Assembly: GCA_936450465.1 (NCBI GenBank)
Contig: OW388297.1
Coordinates: 57,962,989 to 58,026,988 of the forward strand
DNA length: 64,000 nucleotides
Source of the DNA: Gibbula magus
Taxonomy: Eukaryota; Mollusca; Gastropoda; Trochida; Trochidae
Direction: 5' to 3'
In this document: positions 47,061-58,428 of the stretch, one piece after another
Layout of the letters: each line of letters starts with the position of its first letter
How positions within the stretch are numbered: the stretch's first letter is position 1
The notes under the pieces: model-generated
What the model was told of the DNA's origin: nothing
What the model saw: only the letters and a program-made list of their open reading frames with translations
The model's database searches: none
Translations under genes and position numbers: made by a program

Positions 47061-48166
47061 GGTGACATGATCCCCCGCCGAAAATTAATACTTCAAAATT
47101 TAAAAATAATGTCAAGATCAGCAAAATCGACTGTCATACATGTCGAAAAAGCCAAAGCTCCACTGTGACCTTGACAAAAATGTCAAGGTCATCAAATCTA
47201 ATCAGCCCTTTGTCTTTCCTAGGAGGTGCATTATGTAAGATATGATGGAATTCCGGTGAATGGTTCTTGAGATATCCCGCTGACAACCTTTACATGTACA
47301 TTAACATGTCGAAAAATTTAAAATTCCACTGTGACCTTGAGAATAATGTCAAGGTCACCATAATCTAATCAGTCCTTTTGCTTTGTGTAAGATATGATGA
47401 AATTCCGTTGAATGGTTCTTGAGATATTCTGCTGACAACCTTTACATGTACATTAACATGTCGAAAAATTCAAAGTTCCACTGTGACCTTGAAAATAATG
47501 TCAAGGTCACCAAAATCTAATCAGCCCGTCGTCTTCCCTAGAAGGTGCTTTGTGTAAGAAATGATGGAATTCTGGTGAATGGTTCTTGAGATATCCCGCT
47601 GACAAGCTTTACATGTACATTAACATGTCGAAATATTCAAAGTTCCGCTGTGACCTTGAAAATAATGTCAATGTCACCAAAATCTAATCAGCCCATCGTC
47701 TTCCCTGGAAGGTGCTTTGTGTAAGAAATGATGAAATTCCGGTGAATGGTTCTTGAGATATCCCGCTGACAAGCTTTACATGTACATTAACATGTCGAAA
47801 AATTCAAAGTTGCGCTGTGACGTTGAAAATAATGTCAAGGTCACCAAAATCTAATCAGCCCGTCCTCTTCCTTGGAGAAGCTATGTGTGAAATATGAAGA
47901 GAATCCAGAGAATGGTTAATGAGATATCCCGCTGACAAGGGTAAAATAACAAAGTCTTGCTGTGACCTTGAAATGAAGGTCAAGGTCACAAACCTATGTA
48001 AGAACATTACTCTTCCCATGATGAACCCATATGCAAAATATGAAAAGAATCCAATGAATAGTATTTGAGTTATTCCATTTCGTACGGACGTACGTACGTA
48101 CGTACGTACGTACGGACGCAGCCGAATACTATATCCCCCGCTTCGCGCTAAACGCGCGGCGGGGGA
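47061..48166 (+). mobile_element. Tandem-core element with 3' hairpin (Helentron/pearl-like), family B
   Basis: Starts near GATCCCCCGCC. It has six core units spaced 144-167 bp, with TGTGACCTTGA at about 47163, 47329, 47481, 47648, 47815 and 47959. Next come a (TACG)n run at 48081-48118, then TATCCCCCGC, a short loop and GCGGGGGATA, which form a 10-bp-stem terminal hairpin. Each core holds two inverted TCAAGGTCA-like words about 8 bp apart and usually ACATGTACATTAACATG and GAGATATCCCGCTGAC. The ends share the CCCCCGC word in subterminal inverted position. No coding capacity. The structure agrees with Helentron-type non-autonomous elements; the assignment is inferred. Confidence 0.7.
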
Positions 48167-48240
48167 TAATAATAATAATAAGGTTATTTATATAGCGCAC
48201 ATATCCACACCAAATACATGCTCTAGGCCCTCCCTACATT
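48163..48240 (-). mobile_element. LINE 3' terminus remnant
   Basis: On the minus strand: GCTCTAG-rich sequence, GCGCTATATAAATAACC and a terminal (TTA)n tail. This resembles the 3' ends of the LINE fragments at 6027 and 8061 (AGCGCTATAGAAGC, ATT tail). It is too short to classify and is cut off by the SINE that follows. Confidence 0.45.
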
Positions 48241-48244
48241 ATTA

Positions 48245-48482
48245 GCCTGGATGTAGCTCTGTTGGTAGAGCGTCCGCTCATCACCCGGAAGACCAGGGTT
48301 CGATTCCCGGTTGCATCATACCAAAAGACGGTAAAAGATGGGAGTTGTTGCTTCCTTGCTTGACACTTAGCATTATAAGGACAGAAAAACGCTTTAACTG
48401 GCACTGCACAGTGGCTGCCCGGTGCAAAATGCACAAACCGAATTTCAAATGTACACTGTATAGCGGACAATAAAGTGTTTTT
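48245..48482 (+). mobile_element. tRNA-derived SINE, second family
   Basis: The head has an A box TAGCTCTGTTGG and a perfect B box GGTTCGATTCC in a tRNA-like spacing (48254 and 48298). It is followed by a body with AAGACGGTAAAAGATGGGAG and GCTTCCTTGCTTGACAC and ends AATAAAGTGTTTTT. The body word after the tRNA head looks like a conserved central domain of widespread invertebrate SINEs, from memory. No target duplication was identified. Confidence 0.75.
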
Positions 48483-48534
48483 AAGGATTCAGCACTAAAG
48501 TGTTGAATCCTTATTGTTATTAGCGTGTTTTATT

Positions 48535-49988
48535 AGGTCTTCAAGACTACGTCTGGAAGACCTATTGTTCTTATTGTGTTTTTAAAAAAGATTTTTAATT
48601 ATTATTTGACCTTTTTTGTTCGAAGGAATCCCGCTTAACCGCTTGACCGATTTTCATGAAATTTTCAGTGATGATAGTCTATGACCTGAACTAGTGCCCT
48701 ACGAAGCCTGATTTTGGATTTTCAACTTCTTTCGCGAGTTATCTCCCCTTGAAGTTAAAACTTTAAACCTCAATATCTCAAAAACTATTTAAGATATTTT
48801 CACAAAACTTTCACCAATATGTGGGCAACAACATTCCCCATCAATAAGGCCGATAGCGGTTTTCGACCGTAATAATAGATTTTTTGCTATTTGGCAAAAA
48901 CTGAAAAATGTTTGAACTTTCGCAGTTATGAGGGTACGCGTCTTTGAAAATCTTCTTCTACAGCAAGACGTACAGCTATGTGTTATAGCTCCTTTTAAAG
49001 CTGAATAACTGCTCAACAAAAAGCTCTAGCCCAAATTTTGAATTTCATCCTAAAACTAAAATTATCTGCCCTTGAATATGGTCCTTTGTTAAAGGTTTAT
49101 TTATCTGCTCCATGTTCAAAGGGGCCTAACTCTGTCTGGAATAAAGTTATGACAATGTTATTTATGACAATCTCTTTATCATAACCAACTTAACAATTCC
49201 ATAGCATATTATAATAATATAAAAGTTGATAGTTTCGGCACAATTTGGACATAATCACAAAAATGTACAAATTTGTGGAATTCAGAATTTTCGAAGGGTA
49301 CTTTCTTTGGTGATTTTTCGATCGTAAACCACAGAAGATATCACTATGTTTAATAGCTCATTTTGCAGTAGTTATATCATTTATTGGGAACAATAAATTG
49401 CAAACATGTATCTAGAGTCCTAGATATAAGTCATAGAAGATTGTCGTTTTTCGAAAATCGTCATTTTAAGCAAAGTTCAAAGGAACATAATTAATTAACT
49501 AATTAGGATAATTGAATTGTATTCACACCTTTGGATGCACAATTTCAAGAACAACAATGTTTCTGTTGGACCCTTTCATAAAAAAGTTGATAGTTAAGCT
49601 CCGAACATCGCAAATGTTGACTAGGGGTCCAAATTTCAGTATTTTTGAGTATTTTCTTGAATATTCAGGAGGATATAACGCATTATTTATGTATGCAATA
49701 TTCATGATGATTACATTGACTTTAGTAGAAGTTAAAGCACAACATTTTCTATGTTAATCCTCAGTATGAAAATAGTAACCATTTTGTCTTAATCGTGAGA
49801 AAGATTATGTAGGGGTCCATTAATAAGTGATAGTTCCATTTTTAGAGGGTTATTGTCTTTGGATAATTTTTGTAAAAAAACTACTGAAAATAGAGACATG
49901 TTTGATAGCTCATTTTAAAGCAGAGAGACTGATTCATAACTGAGAGTCCAACATGGAGTACAAGGTCAACCAGAAGTCTTGAAGACCT
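48535..49988. mobile_element. 1.45-kb TIR-bounded non-coding element
   Basis: Perfect 13-bp terminal inverted repeats AGGTCTTCAAGAC (48535-48547) and GTCTTGAAGACCT (49976-49988). The left end itself folds: GGTCTTC-A-AGAC-TAC-GTCT-G-GAAGACC (48536-48562). The interior has GATTTTCATGAAATTTTCAG and several AGCTC/CTCATTTTAAAGC words near similar A/T-rich contexts, suggesting degenerate internal repeats, but no coding frame of note. Palindromes flank it outside: GGATTCAGCACTAAAGTG near 48484 and TTGACGCGTCAA near 49994. Class unknown (DNA transposon derivative or Helentron-like). Confidence 0.6.
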
Positions 49989-50009
49989 GAGTATTGACGC
50001 GTCAATCCT

Positions 50010-51130
50010 AGTTATCACAAATAAGAACAAAAATCTAAAACATCCTATTTATCTAATATTGTATTTCGTTATAATCATTTTGTTTTCTGATGACTTCTTG
50101 GAATTGGAAGATATATCCACTGCTGACCATTGTCTTGTTCAGTGTGGTACTGTCGTCTTGCTTAAGGCTATGGTAAATGGTAATCTACTGAACTTAACAA
50201 GCTCATGATACTGTATTCAAGTTCTAAAATTAACCATGGATGGATACCATACACTAGTAGTCTATAATTACAGTGCTTCATGTGCTCTTGGCACTTTAAG
50301 CATATAGAAAATATGCTAATTGATCCTTTGGGCTAAGAGCAGGAATACACTTGAACTATATCGCACTACGATGCATCCCAAAAGTGTGTTCATCTACTTT
50401 GTGTTAAACAGTGTTTCATTTGGATTGATTGATGACATCAAGTTAAAAAAACTTACTGCAAACAATAAAGCAAAAATCTTTTTTGGGCCATTGCTTTATC
50501 ATTTATTCATCTTGATTGGTTGTCTCTAACTTTGAAACTAGATAGATCGGTGATAGAACTTAATTTTCTTTAATGTTAGTGTTATCTGAAATCTTTTTTG
50601 TCAGAAGGACATATTATGAGTCACACATCACATCATATCATACACTTTTTATTCCAAATAAATAAGACCTAGAATTATTTCCACAATTCAACATTGAATT
50701 TTAGGTATTTTCTAAATTATTCTTTGTAGCAATTTTTTTTATAATAACCATGAGCATCTTAGAGTGATTCATTTCTGTCTCAAATAAGGAGCTATATAAA
50801 TTTTGTATATCATTATACTTAAAACTTATACATAAGAAATGTATATAATGTTTTACTTTCAATATTATTTTTTCCAAAATATCAGATACAATCACATGTT
50901 CAATGTTCAAGGTATAGACAGGTTTTCAACAGTCTGAACGTTGTCATTACCTGCTCCTTGAACAAACTCTTGAAAATACCTGTCTGTTTACAAAATAAAC
51001 AACGTACCTGAAAAGTTGCACTCATTTTCCCTCATATCACTGAAAAGAGTTAACATCTTGTTTATGTTAGAAACAATGAACCTTTTGCAAACAAAACTTG
51101 ATTGTGTTATTTTGGTTGCAAATAATTTTT
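50010..51130. other. AT-rich unique sequence, remnant of a MITE end
   Basis: GATAGATCGGTGATAGAACT at about 50541 matches the right end of the 19364 MITE. No gene is supported; three 60-70 codon frames lack domains. Confidence 0.45.
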
Positions 51131-51136
51131 TTTTAG

Positions 51137-52367
51137 AGCCATGGGCTCTGTAGCTCATCAGGCTTAATATACATTAACTAATTCAAAATGTCAACTTCAA
51201 GGTGAAAGGTATAACACATAGTAAAAAAGAAAAATTAAGCACTTTAAATGGAGAAGATGAAATAGGTCTTACGGTCCTTACCGTCTATCTTTGATGCCAG
51301 AGATCCCCTACAAATAAAGTCACACTTGAAGATTTAATTCATTACTGTTGTTTCCTTTGAATTACCTCCCTTTAAAAATCTCTAGATGAAATAGCTTTTC
51401 AGGTCATGACGTCTGTGACCTATATATATGGGGTCGCAGGATGATGAAATCTACAATTTAGAATCCTCATTGGCCAAGGAGTCTGCACACAACTTTTCAG
51501 CTCACTAGACCATTTGGAACTGGATAGGAACATGAAAATAGGTTTTTGGGTTTGTGATCCATGTGACCCCATTTGGGATCATGGGGTCACTAAATCTGCA
51601 ATTAAGAAACCCCATTAGCCATGAAGTTTGCATACAACTTTTCAGCTCTCTAGACCTTTTGGAACTAGAGAAGAAGATGAAAATAGGTTTTTGGGGTTGT
51701 GACCCCTGTGACCTCATTTGGGGTCATGGGGTCACAAAATCTACAATTTAGAATCCCAATTAGCCATGGAGTCTGCACACAACTTTTCAGCTCTCTAGAC
51801 CTTTTGGAACTATAGAAGAAGATGAAAATAGGTTTTTGGGGTTGTGACCCCTGTGACCTCATTTGGGGTCATGGGGTCACAAAATCTACAATTTAGAATC
51901 CCCATTAGCCATGGAGTCTGCACACAACTTTTCAGCTCTCTAGACCTTTTGGAACTATAGAAGAAGATGAAAATAGGTTTTTGGGGTTGTGACCCCTGTG
52001 ACCTCATTTGGGGTCATGGGGTCACAAAATCTACAATTTAGAATCCCCATTAGCCATGGAGTCTGCACACAACTTTTCAGCTCTCTAGACCTTTTGGAAC
52101 TAGAGAAGAAGATGAAAATAGGTTTTTGGGGTTGTGACCTCTGTGACCCCATTTGAGGTCACGGGGTCATACAATCTACAATTTAGAATCCCCATTAGCC
52201 AAGGAGTCTGCACACAAAATTTCAGCTCCCTAGACCAAGTGGTTCTGGAGTAGAAGATGAAAATGCGAAAAGTTTACAGACAGACAGATGGACGGCCGGC
52301 CGGCCGGACGCCGGATACCATGCCATGCCATAAGCCCATCGGGCCTTTCAGGCCAGATGAGCTAAAA
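51137..52367 (+). mobile_element. Tandem-core non-autonomous element, copy A3 (most complete)
   Basis: Begins with the palindrome AGAGCCATGGGCTCT followed by GTAGCTCATCAGGC. It has about six core units spaced almost exactly 145 bp between 51400 and 52260 (TGTGACC words at about 51411, 51559, 51704, 51849, 51994 and 52139), the middle ones nearly identical. Each core has GTTGTGACCCCTGTGACC facing GGGGTCATGGGGTCAC. It then has ACAGACAGATGGACGG, CCGGCCGGCCGGACGCCGG, and the fixed end CCATCGGGCCTTTCAGGC, CAGATGAGCTAAAA. The ends AGCTCATC and GATGAGCT are complementary. Frames of 65 codons on the minus strand repeat every 145 bp and are artefacts. Confidence 0.8.
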
Positions 52368-53739
52368 AGTTTCCAGCCCTCGCTACTCACTCTCAATCAA
52401 CATCACATATTGTAATGAAAAATAATTTAGTTGTAATATTTAAGAGATATTACTATTTTCTGCTTTTGCATCAGCATGTTGAAAAAACACCTTCAATCTA
52501 ATCTTGAGAATATACAACAAAAATAGTTTAAATTTTGATGAAGATAATTTAATGAGCTACCAAATATATACTGATAAAAAAACTACATGTGTTCCTAAAA
52601 TCATTGACATTTTTAAAAACTTTTACAATATTTATTACTAAAAGGTGGTTTTTTTAAAGAAAAAACAATCCTTTTACAGATGGTTCTTAACTTTTTATTT
52701 AAAATTTATTTTCTCACAAATTCAAGCTTTAAAACTTAAAATATGATAGAAAAAATGACCTGATATCACTTTTATATTTTGGTATTTTATAAAGTGAAGC
52801 ACTAAAAAAAGACACAGAGGTTATAATTGACTTCCCATTTCAATGGCTTTTTTTCTTCTGTTAACCGGCTATTGTTGGAGTGATGAAGAAATATCTGGTT
52901 CAAGGACCTAGAAGTCAAACTAGAAGAAACATAGATTCTGTAGGAAAAGATATTTGTCTACAAGTAACATTTTTGTACTAAGACTGTTCCTATTAACTTA
53001 ACTCATGGCAGCAAATAGAGGAGATAAATACAACAGGAACACCATGAAGTGAAGGGAATGGGAAAGAAATAAATTTTCTCTTCAAAATGCCATTGCATTC
53101 TTATACGTAAAGTTCCACTAAAGGACAAGGGTCTTTTGTATAGAATAAGTGTTGGAAGATAATCCTATTTGTTCTATTGTCACAAGATTGAAAACCGTTC
53201 TATTCCCAACTTATTTGTTTTAATGTCAAGCGTCAATGTACGATTTCTAACCAAGGTCATGCGATGTAGAGAAATAGAGAACTAGCTTTGAGGTTGTTGA
53301 TTGATGAAAATAAACTTTCAACTTAACATATTCTGGTAAAAAAATTATCATTTTATATAGAATCTATTATGAAAAATATAATTTTTTTAATCATAATTTC
53401 ATTTAAACAATATACTTTGTTGTTAAATTTGACATAAATATTTCTGATATGAAAGTTAAAATTACTTCTTTCACTACTTCATTTACTGGTTTCAATTAAT
53501 CCTTAATCCTTAATCTTATGCTGTAGACAGAAAGTATATGCAAGTCATTGCTAAATTTTCTTATAAACCTAGGTCGGATTCTGTCTGTTGTTTTGTAGGT
53601 ATCTTCTTTTCTTGGAAAAACCTCTAATGAGGTCTTACTTCCGAGAATAACCCGGTATGAGGTTTTACTTTTGAAAGTAAGACCTGAACCTAAGGTTTTT
53701 TTTAAAGTAAGACCTGGAAATGCACTTAGAATAATTTTT
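52368..53739. other. AT-rich unique sequence, no gene seen
   Basis: Contains a small inverted motif around 53620-53715 (AGGTCTTACTT / AAAGTAAGACCT, in three related pieces). No gene. Confidence 0.45.
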
Positions 53740-53887
53740 CAGACTTGCAACGCAATAGCCAACAAGCAGCAATTATTATTGAAAATTATACACAGTTAAA
53801 AATTTCCAAGTTGAAATAGCTGGATTCGAACCTGGCACCCTTCGCTCTCTAAACTGGCGCCTTAGACCGCTCGGCTATGCAGACCGA
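53740..53887 (-). mobile_element. tRNA-Leu-like SINE, minus strand
   Basis: The minus strand reads GTCTGCATAGCCGAGCGGTC TAAGGCGCCAG, an A box (TAGCCGAGCGG) typical of tRNA-Leu, then a TTTAGAG loop with anticodon UAG and a perfect B box GGTTCGAATCC. The anticodon and acceptor stems do not pair properly, and no acceptor 3' half follows. A short AT-rich body ending CAATAATAATTG follows instead. A SINE or tRNA pseudogene, not a working tRNA gene. Confidence 0.6.
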
Positions 53888-54155
53888 GATGATGAGTGGA
53901 GTTGAATTACTCCATTTATAGTCATACCTTCTTTGCCTCGATATAACGCAACCGAGGGCGACATACCCTTTATAAAAACACGAATTGGGAATAAAAAATT
54001 ATAAAATGTAAATTTTTCCATTTGACGTTTATAAATAGGAAGAAAACATTCCTCCTTCGTCTTCTGCTTTTAAAATGGTCTAAGCGGAGGAATTAGGCCC
54101 TTTGAGCGTCCAAAACTATAACTCGTAAATTTGGATAGTTGACGGTTTATAAGCT

Positions 54156-54295
54156 GGAGAAAACACTCCTCCTCGGTCTTCTGCTCTGAGAATAACTTCA
54201 AGGTCGGGATAGCCCCTCGGGCTAACGCCCTCGGGGCTTTATCCCTCCCTTCACGTTATTCTCAGAGCAGAAGACCTCAGAGTCATGTTTTCTCC
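54156..54295. mobile_element. 140-bp inverted-repeat element
   Basis: The left arm contains GGTCTTCTGCTCTGAGAATAAC-type sequence and the right arm its exact complement (22-bp perfect core; 54175-54196 and 54255-54276), continuing outward as GGAGAAAAC / GTTTTCTCC. The centre is CCCCTCGGGCTAACG next to CCCTCGGGGC, a second short hairpin. A half-copy of the arm (AAACATTCCTCCTTCGTCTT) lies just upstream near 54043. Confidence 0.75.
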
Positions 54296-54722
54296 TTAAC
54301 ATATGACATACTTGAGAAATTTCTAACTCTCATATTTCCTTTATCATAATAGGAGATTAGAAATTGAATTTCAATAACCTAATATCTGTTATTACCGTAT
54401 TCTCTTGGGTATATTACCAGGGGGCCAGGCAAACAAACATCTTGAAAACAAGGGAGTGGGCTTTTAGAAGGGAGAAACCCCAACTCAGATGAAAATTCAT
54501 ACCAGAGACCTTCAGACAGTCAGAATAGGTCTTATGTAGGATTCTGACACTTAACTTAAAATAATATTATAGATATGTGTAACGTATGACCATTGAACAT
54601 CTGTCCAAATTGGGGCTGGGCTAGTCACTAGTCACTTGCATAACAAATTTATTTTGATTTGCAAATTATAAGGTATATCTTTCTTTTTATGAACTCATCA
54701 CAAGAAACTTGTGTATAGCTGG

Positions 54723-54903
54723 TGTAAGATTGAAAACATACCCGCGTTGAAAACACACCTGACGGTAATAAGTACCCGAATGTGTAATTATTCAACGTTG
54801 ACAAAAGACCCGAGGTGTTGAAAAGTGACCCCGGGTCATTATTCAACGCTGAAAAAGTACCCGTCCGGTGTGTTTTCAACGCAGGTACGTTTTCAATCTT
54901 ACA
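54723..54903. mobile_element. 181-bp palindromic MITE
   Basis: The ends TGTAAGATTGAAAACATACC and its complement carry on as GCGTTGAAAACACACC / GGTGTGTTTTCAACGC; about 43 bp of arm with three or four mismatches. The middle has repeated TTCAACG and GACCCG/CGGGTC words in both orientations, so most of the element can fold on itself. No target duplication noticed. Confidence 0.75.
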
Positions 54904-55615
54904 GCGGCAATCATCTCTGATTTACCCAACTATTAGGAAGAGCCTAATTGTGTTTTTGTACTCGCAATATATATGATTTTCTCATTATATCATTTTGTTT
55001 CTTCAATTGTTCCTACTTCCTTTCAAGCCACCAATCACTTTGACAACTGCAAAAGTTTTTTGTCAATAATTGGCTCTAAAACATTTTGCAAACAAAATTC
55101 CTCTGACATTTTGACAGTAGTGTGACAAAATTAATACCCTGGATAGCGCAAGGCCTGTCAATTGCAGCTCAGTTTCCTCTGCGTACTCATCGTGGAAAAA
55201 CAAACCCACAGGCAAATGTGACATTGGGAAAATGTTATTTCATGATGAAAGGAATATATTAAGGGTTGAACATCTTTTTTAATAATGTTACAATATTTAC
55301 ATAAAGTTGAATTATGCACGAGATTTTTTAATAAAATAACAATGTCACATGGTTGGTTATATTCATTATAATAATGATTGTGATTATGACAAGAAGGTTT
55401 CTAAAGAAACCTGACTCAGAAATAAACAACTAATGCTTCTGAAGGTTCTTTTCAGTTTAAAGGAAAGCATGATCAGTTCCTGTGGACTGTAGCTCATTAA
55501 ATAGATTTTGTTGGTATACATGCAAATTATATACGCAAATTTCAAGGTAATTCATTCCTTGGCCTGACTTTGGAATCCCTCACCAAGATTTTAAGCACGT
55601 GAATGAAAAGTGAGG
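54904..55615. other. AT-rich unique sequence, no gene seen
   Basis: Nothing supported. Confidence 0.5.
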
Positions 55616-55621
55616 AAGGCT

Positions 55622-56260
55622 TTTTAGCTCATCGGGCCTGAAAGGCTAGATATGGGCCGTAGTCCGGCGTCCGCCCATCGGGCATTGTCTGGTGTCCGTA
55701 AACTTTTCTCATTTTCAACTTTTTCTCCAGAACTCCTGCACCCCCAAAGCTGAATTTTTTTGTTCAGGTACCTTGCACCTAGGGGATCAAAGTTTGTTCA
55801 TTTTGACTTCGCCCCCCCCTACCCCCCACCCCTGTGAAATATGGGCGTGGCAGACATTATTACCAGAACCGTAACGACTTCTTCTCTGATACCATTTGAC
55901 ATGGGAAGCTGAAATTATCAGAATAACATCTTTGTTATGTGAAGGTTTAAGTTTGTTCATTTGAACCTTTCCCGCCTTCAAATATGGACATGACAGGGGG
56001 TCCACCCTAAAATCTTTAAACAACTTCTCCAAAACCTTTTGATACAGAAAGCTAATTTGTTCAGAATTATACATCTTCATAACATATAGACTTAAGTTTA
56101 TTCATTTGGTCAAAATCCCTTCTCAAATATGGGCGTGGCAGGGTGTTAAACTTGAACCTTAAATTTCACTCCAGGAACTAGTAATGCTAGGACGCTAATA
56201 TTTTTGGAGTATCATCTTTTTATGATGGAGACTAAGACTTGTTGGTTTTGTTGATGTATT
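55622..56260 (-). mobile_element. Tandem-core element, minus strand, family related to A
   Basis: On the minus strand its end (GGCCTTTCAGGCCCGATGAGCT-like, read from TAGCTCATCGGGCCTGAAAGG at 55626) matches the 3' end of copies A1-A3, preceded by GGACGCCGGACTACG. The core differs: three units of about 150 bp marked on the plus strand by AAGTTTGTTCATTTTG at about 55790, 55949 and 56094 and by AAATATGGGCGTGGCAG. The same kind of end is therefore attached to an unrelated core. The 5' end was not located. Confidence 0.6.
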
Positions 56261-56930
56261 CTATATAGGATAAAGATTATAAAGCTATTATAAAATTTTA
56301 TATAAAATATTAGAAATTTTCCCCTCATCCCAGCTGTCAGTGCATAGGATTGCATAACTGAATGTTAGTTGCTGTAATCAGATACCAGGGGTATTGGATT
56401 ACAGTAGGGGAAGTAGGGGTGGCTGAATTAGTCTGTGAACTGACCTCAAACATAACAACATGGCACTTATTGAAAATTAAAAATCATTTTGAATGAGGAC
56501 TTGTTAACAACATGCACAGGATTGCAGAATAGGAAAAACACTAAAAGTGTGTCGCCAACTCTGAACACCTCAGCACTCTAATTAATAGCAGATCATAGAC
56601 TCACACAGAATGCCAGTCCAAGACATACAATCTATTCCAGTTACCACATGACCTTTGAATGAAGTGTCAGTGGCATGTTTTTAAACTTATGGCCGGGTGA
56701 CAGACAGATCACAGATTGCATTTAAATCAGACCTAATGTGGCTTAGGTGGTCATTCTCTCTTGCATGAGTTTGTCATTTACTGCTTCTTTAAAGGGGCAC
56801 CCAACCACAGGTTTGCTGTAGAGTTTGGAAAAGAAATGATGGCCAAATAAAGGGATAAAGAAATTAAGTTCAGATTAAATTTTAAAAATTATTTCTAGCT
56901 CATCAGTCCTATAATACCGGATTGGAGCAT
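56261..56930. other. Unique sequence, no gene seen
   Basis: Nothing supported. Confidence 0.5.
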
Positions 56931-56934
56931 GGTA

Positions 56935-57136
56935 TTGGCCAACTTCCCATTACTGGCTGATTTAGGCCTTGCAGTATTTCCTTAAGATATCTGTGCTAGG
57001 AAATTGGGGCCCACTATGCATTTCAGGTGCAGCGATCTACTATCTTGACACGGCATAGTGAAGGAAATACTGCAAGGCCTTAATCAGCCAGTAATGGAGA
57101 CTGGCAAGAGGTATACCTTGCATTTGGAAGTTGGAT
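56935..57136. mobile_element. Foldback/palindromic MITE, second copy
   Basis: Inverted arms AACTTCCCATTACTGGCTGA ... AAGGAAATACTGCAAGGCC, closing with CATTTGGAAGTT. Shares TATGCATTTC, GTGCAG and TATCTTGACAC with the copy at 30699. The left arm lacks the segment corresponding to GCAAGGTATACCTCTTGCC present in the right arm. Confidence 0.7.
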
Positions 57137-58428
57137 ATTGGCTGTCGTTTGGTGTCTCTGTTTGTTCAGACATCCGCTCACTTTTGATATTTCTTACTTT
57201 GCCTCCAGAACCCCTGCACCCCAAAGCTGTAATTTTGTAAGTGTGATCTTTGTATCTAGGGGAGTGATTTGCAGACAGTTAGCCTACAGAGCTACATCGA
57301 TATATCTTATAGTAGCAAGGAATTAAGGGAGAAAACTGCATATTATTTAAGAAAAAGATGACGAGTTGGCGTGCTTTATCGTTGAATAAAACATAGCAGG
57401 GTGCATAAAACATGAAGGGCGTAGCTATGTTTTATTCTACGATAAAGGACAACAACGAGTCTTCTATTTCTTATATGAGATGCCCTTTAATTAATTACTT
57501 GTTTTCATATTTAAAAACTTTGAGATATTATGTTATTTGTATAAACTATATTTTGAAAATAGAATGCCTCCCGTCGTAGAACACATTAACTAGCATGGAA
57601 CAATCAAAGTGACGTAAAATATACTCTGAAGCGTCCATTTCTGTCTTTGATTGATTGAATACTTGCTGCTCCTAATTATTTCTCTCCATAGAAGATTAAA
57701 TGGTTGTATTAGTTTGAAAGTGTATATTTCATTTCCAAATAATGATTAAATATTAATAAATATTTGTCTATGGTAGTAAGGCAATGATGGAAGGCATTGG
57801 TATTCATGTCAACATACAGGATCATATCATGATTATTAGATTTGAAGGAAATTGAACAAATGACCTTTTGCTTTATAAATGTATGTATCACATTTTGTTA
57901 TATCCTTACATTCCACCTGATGAAGGAGTGAGCATGTAATCCGAAACGACGTGTATTTTCACATCAAAGAAGTTGTTATCCAGAAAATCTTCCTGTTCTC
58001 AGATGACCTTAAATGAAAGTAAAACTGCAAACATTGCAGCCTATCTGTTCTTGTGATCGAGGACCAAATCTGAAATTTTAATTTCAAGTTTGTTCTGTTT
58101 TATCACTTCTGGTATAAAGGAAAACATTTTTATGCATATTCATTATAAAAATAATGTTGAACATTCTTTGTTTTTGTTTTTGGGTTTGTTTTTTTAAGTC
58201 AATTTGTGAAAGAAGGTGGGGTATACCCTCCTCCCACTCAACTAACCCCACCCAGAAAGATTAAAATCTTTGATCTACCCTTGAACTGATTATTTAATCA
58301 CAGCCTGAACCAGCTTCCATGTTGTGAAGTCAAAGGTAGTCCTTACAGAATTTTGTAAATCAACAATTTATAGTTTTTTGTATAATGTAACCATTACAAT
58401 TGGTAATTTTGGAAAAACATGAATTAAA
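57137..58428. other. AT-rich unique sequence with element fragments
   Basis: 57140-57260 resembles one core unit of the 55622 element (CTCCAGAACCCCTGCACC, CTAGGGGA). Near 57917, CACCTGATGAAGGAGTGAGC with CCGAAACG is a word type often seen at retroelement ends, unverified. No gene. Confidence 0.4.

Noticed and set aside
46705..47124. A 139-codon minus-strand gene
   Set aside because: No recognisable domain, and its 5' part lies in a repeat element.
48245..48318. Functional tRNA gene
   Set aside because: Followed by a SINE-type body and a simple 3' end; only promoter boxes are tRNA-like.
51505..52152. Repeated 65-codon minus frames
   Set aside because: They recur every 145 bp with the core unit of a tandem-core element; shadows, not genes.
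53812..53887. Functional tRNA-Leu gene
   Set aside because: Anticodon and acceptor stems do not pair; only the A and B boxes are preserved, as in SINE heads.
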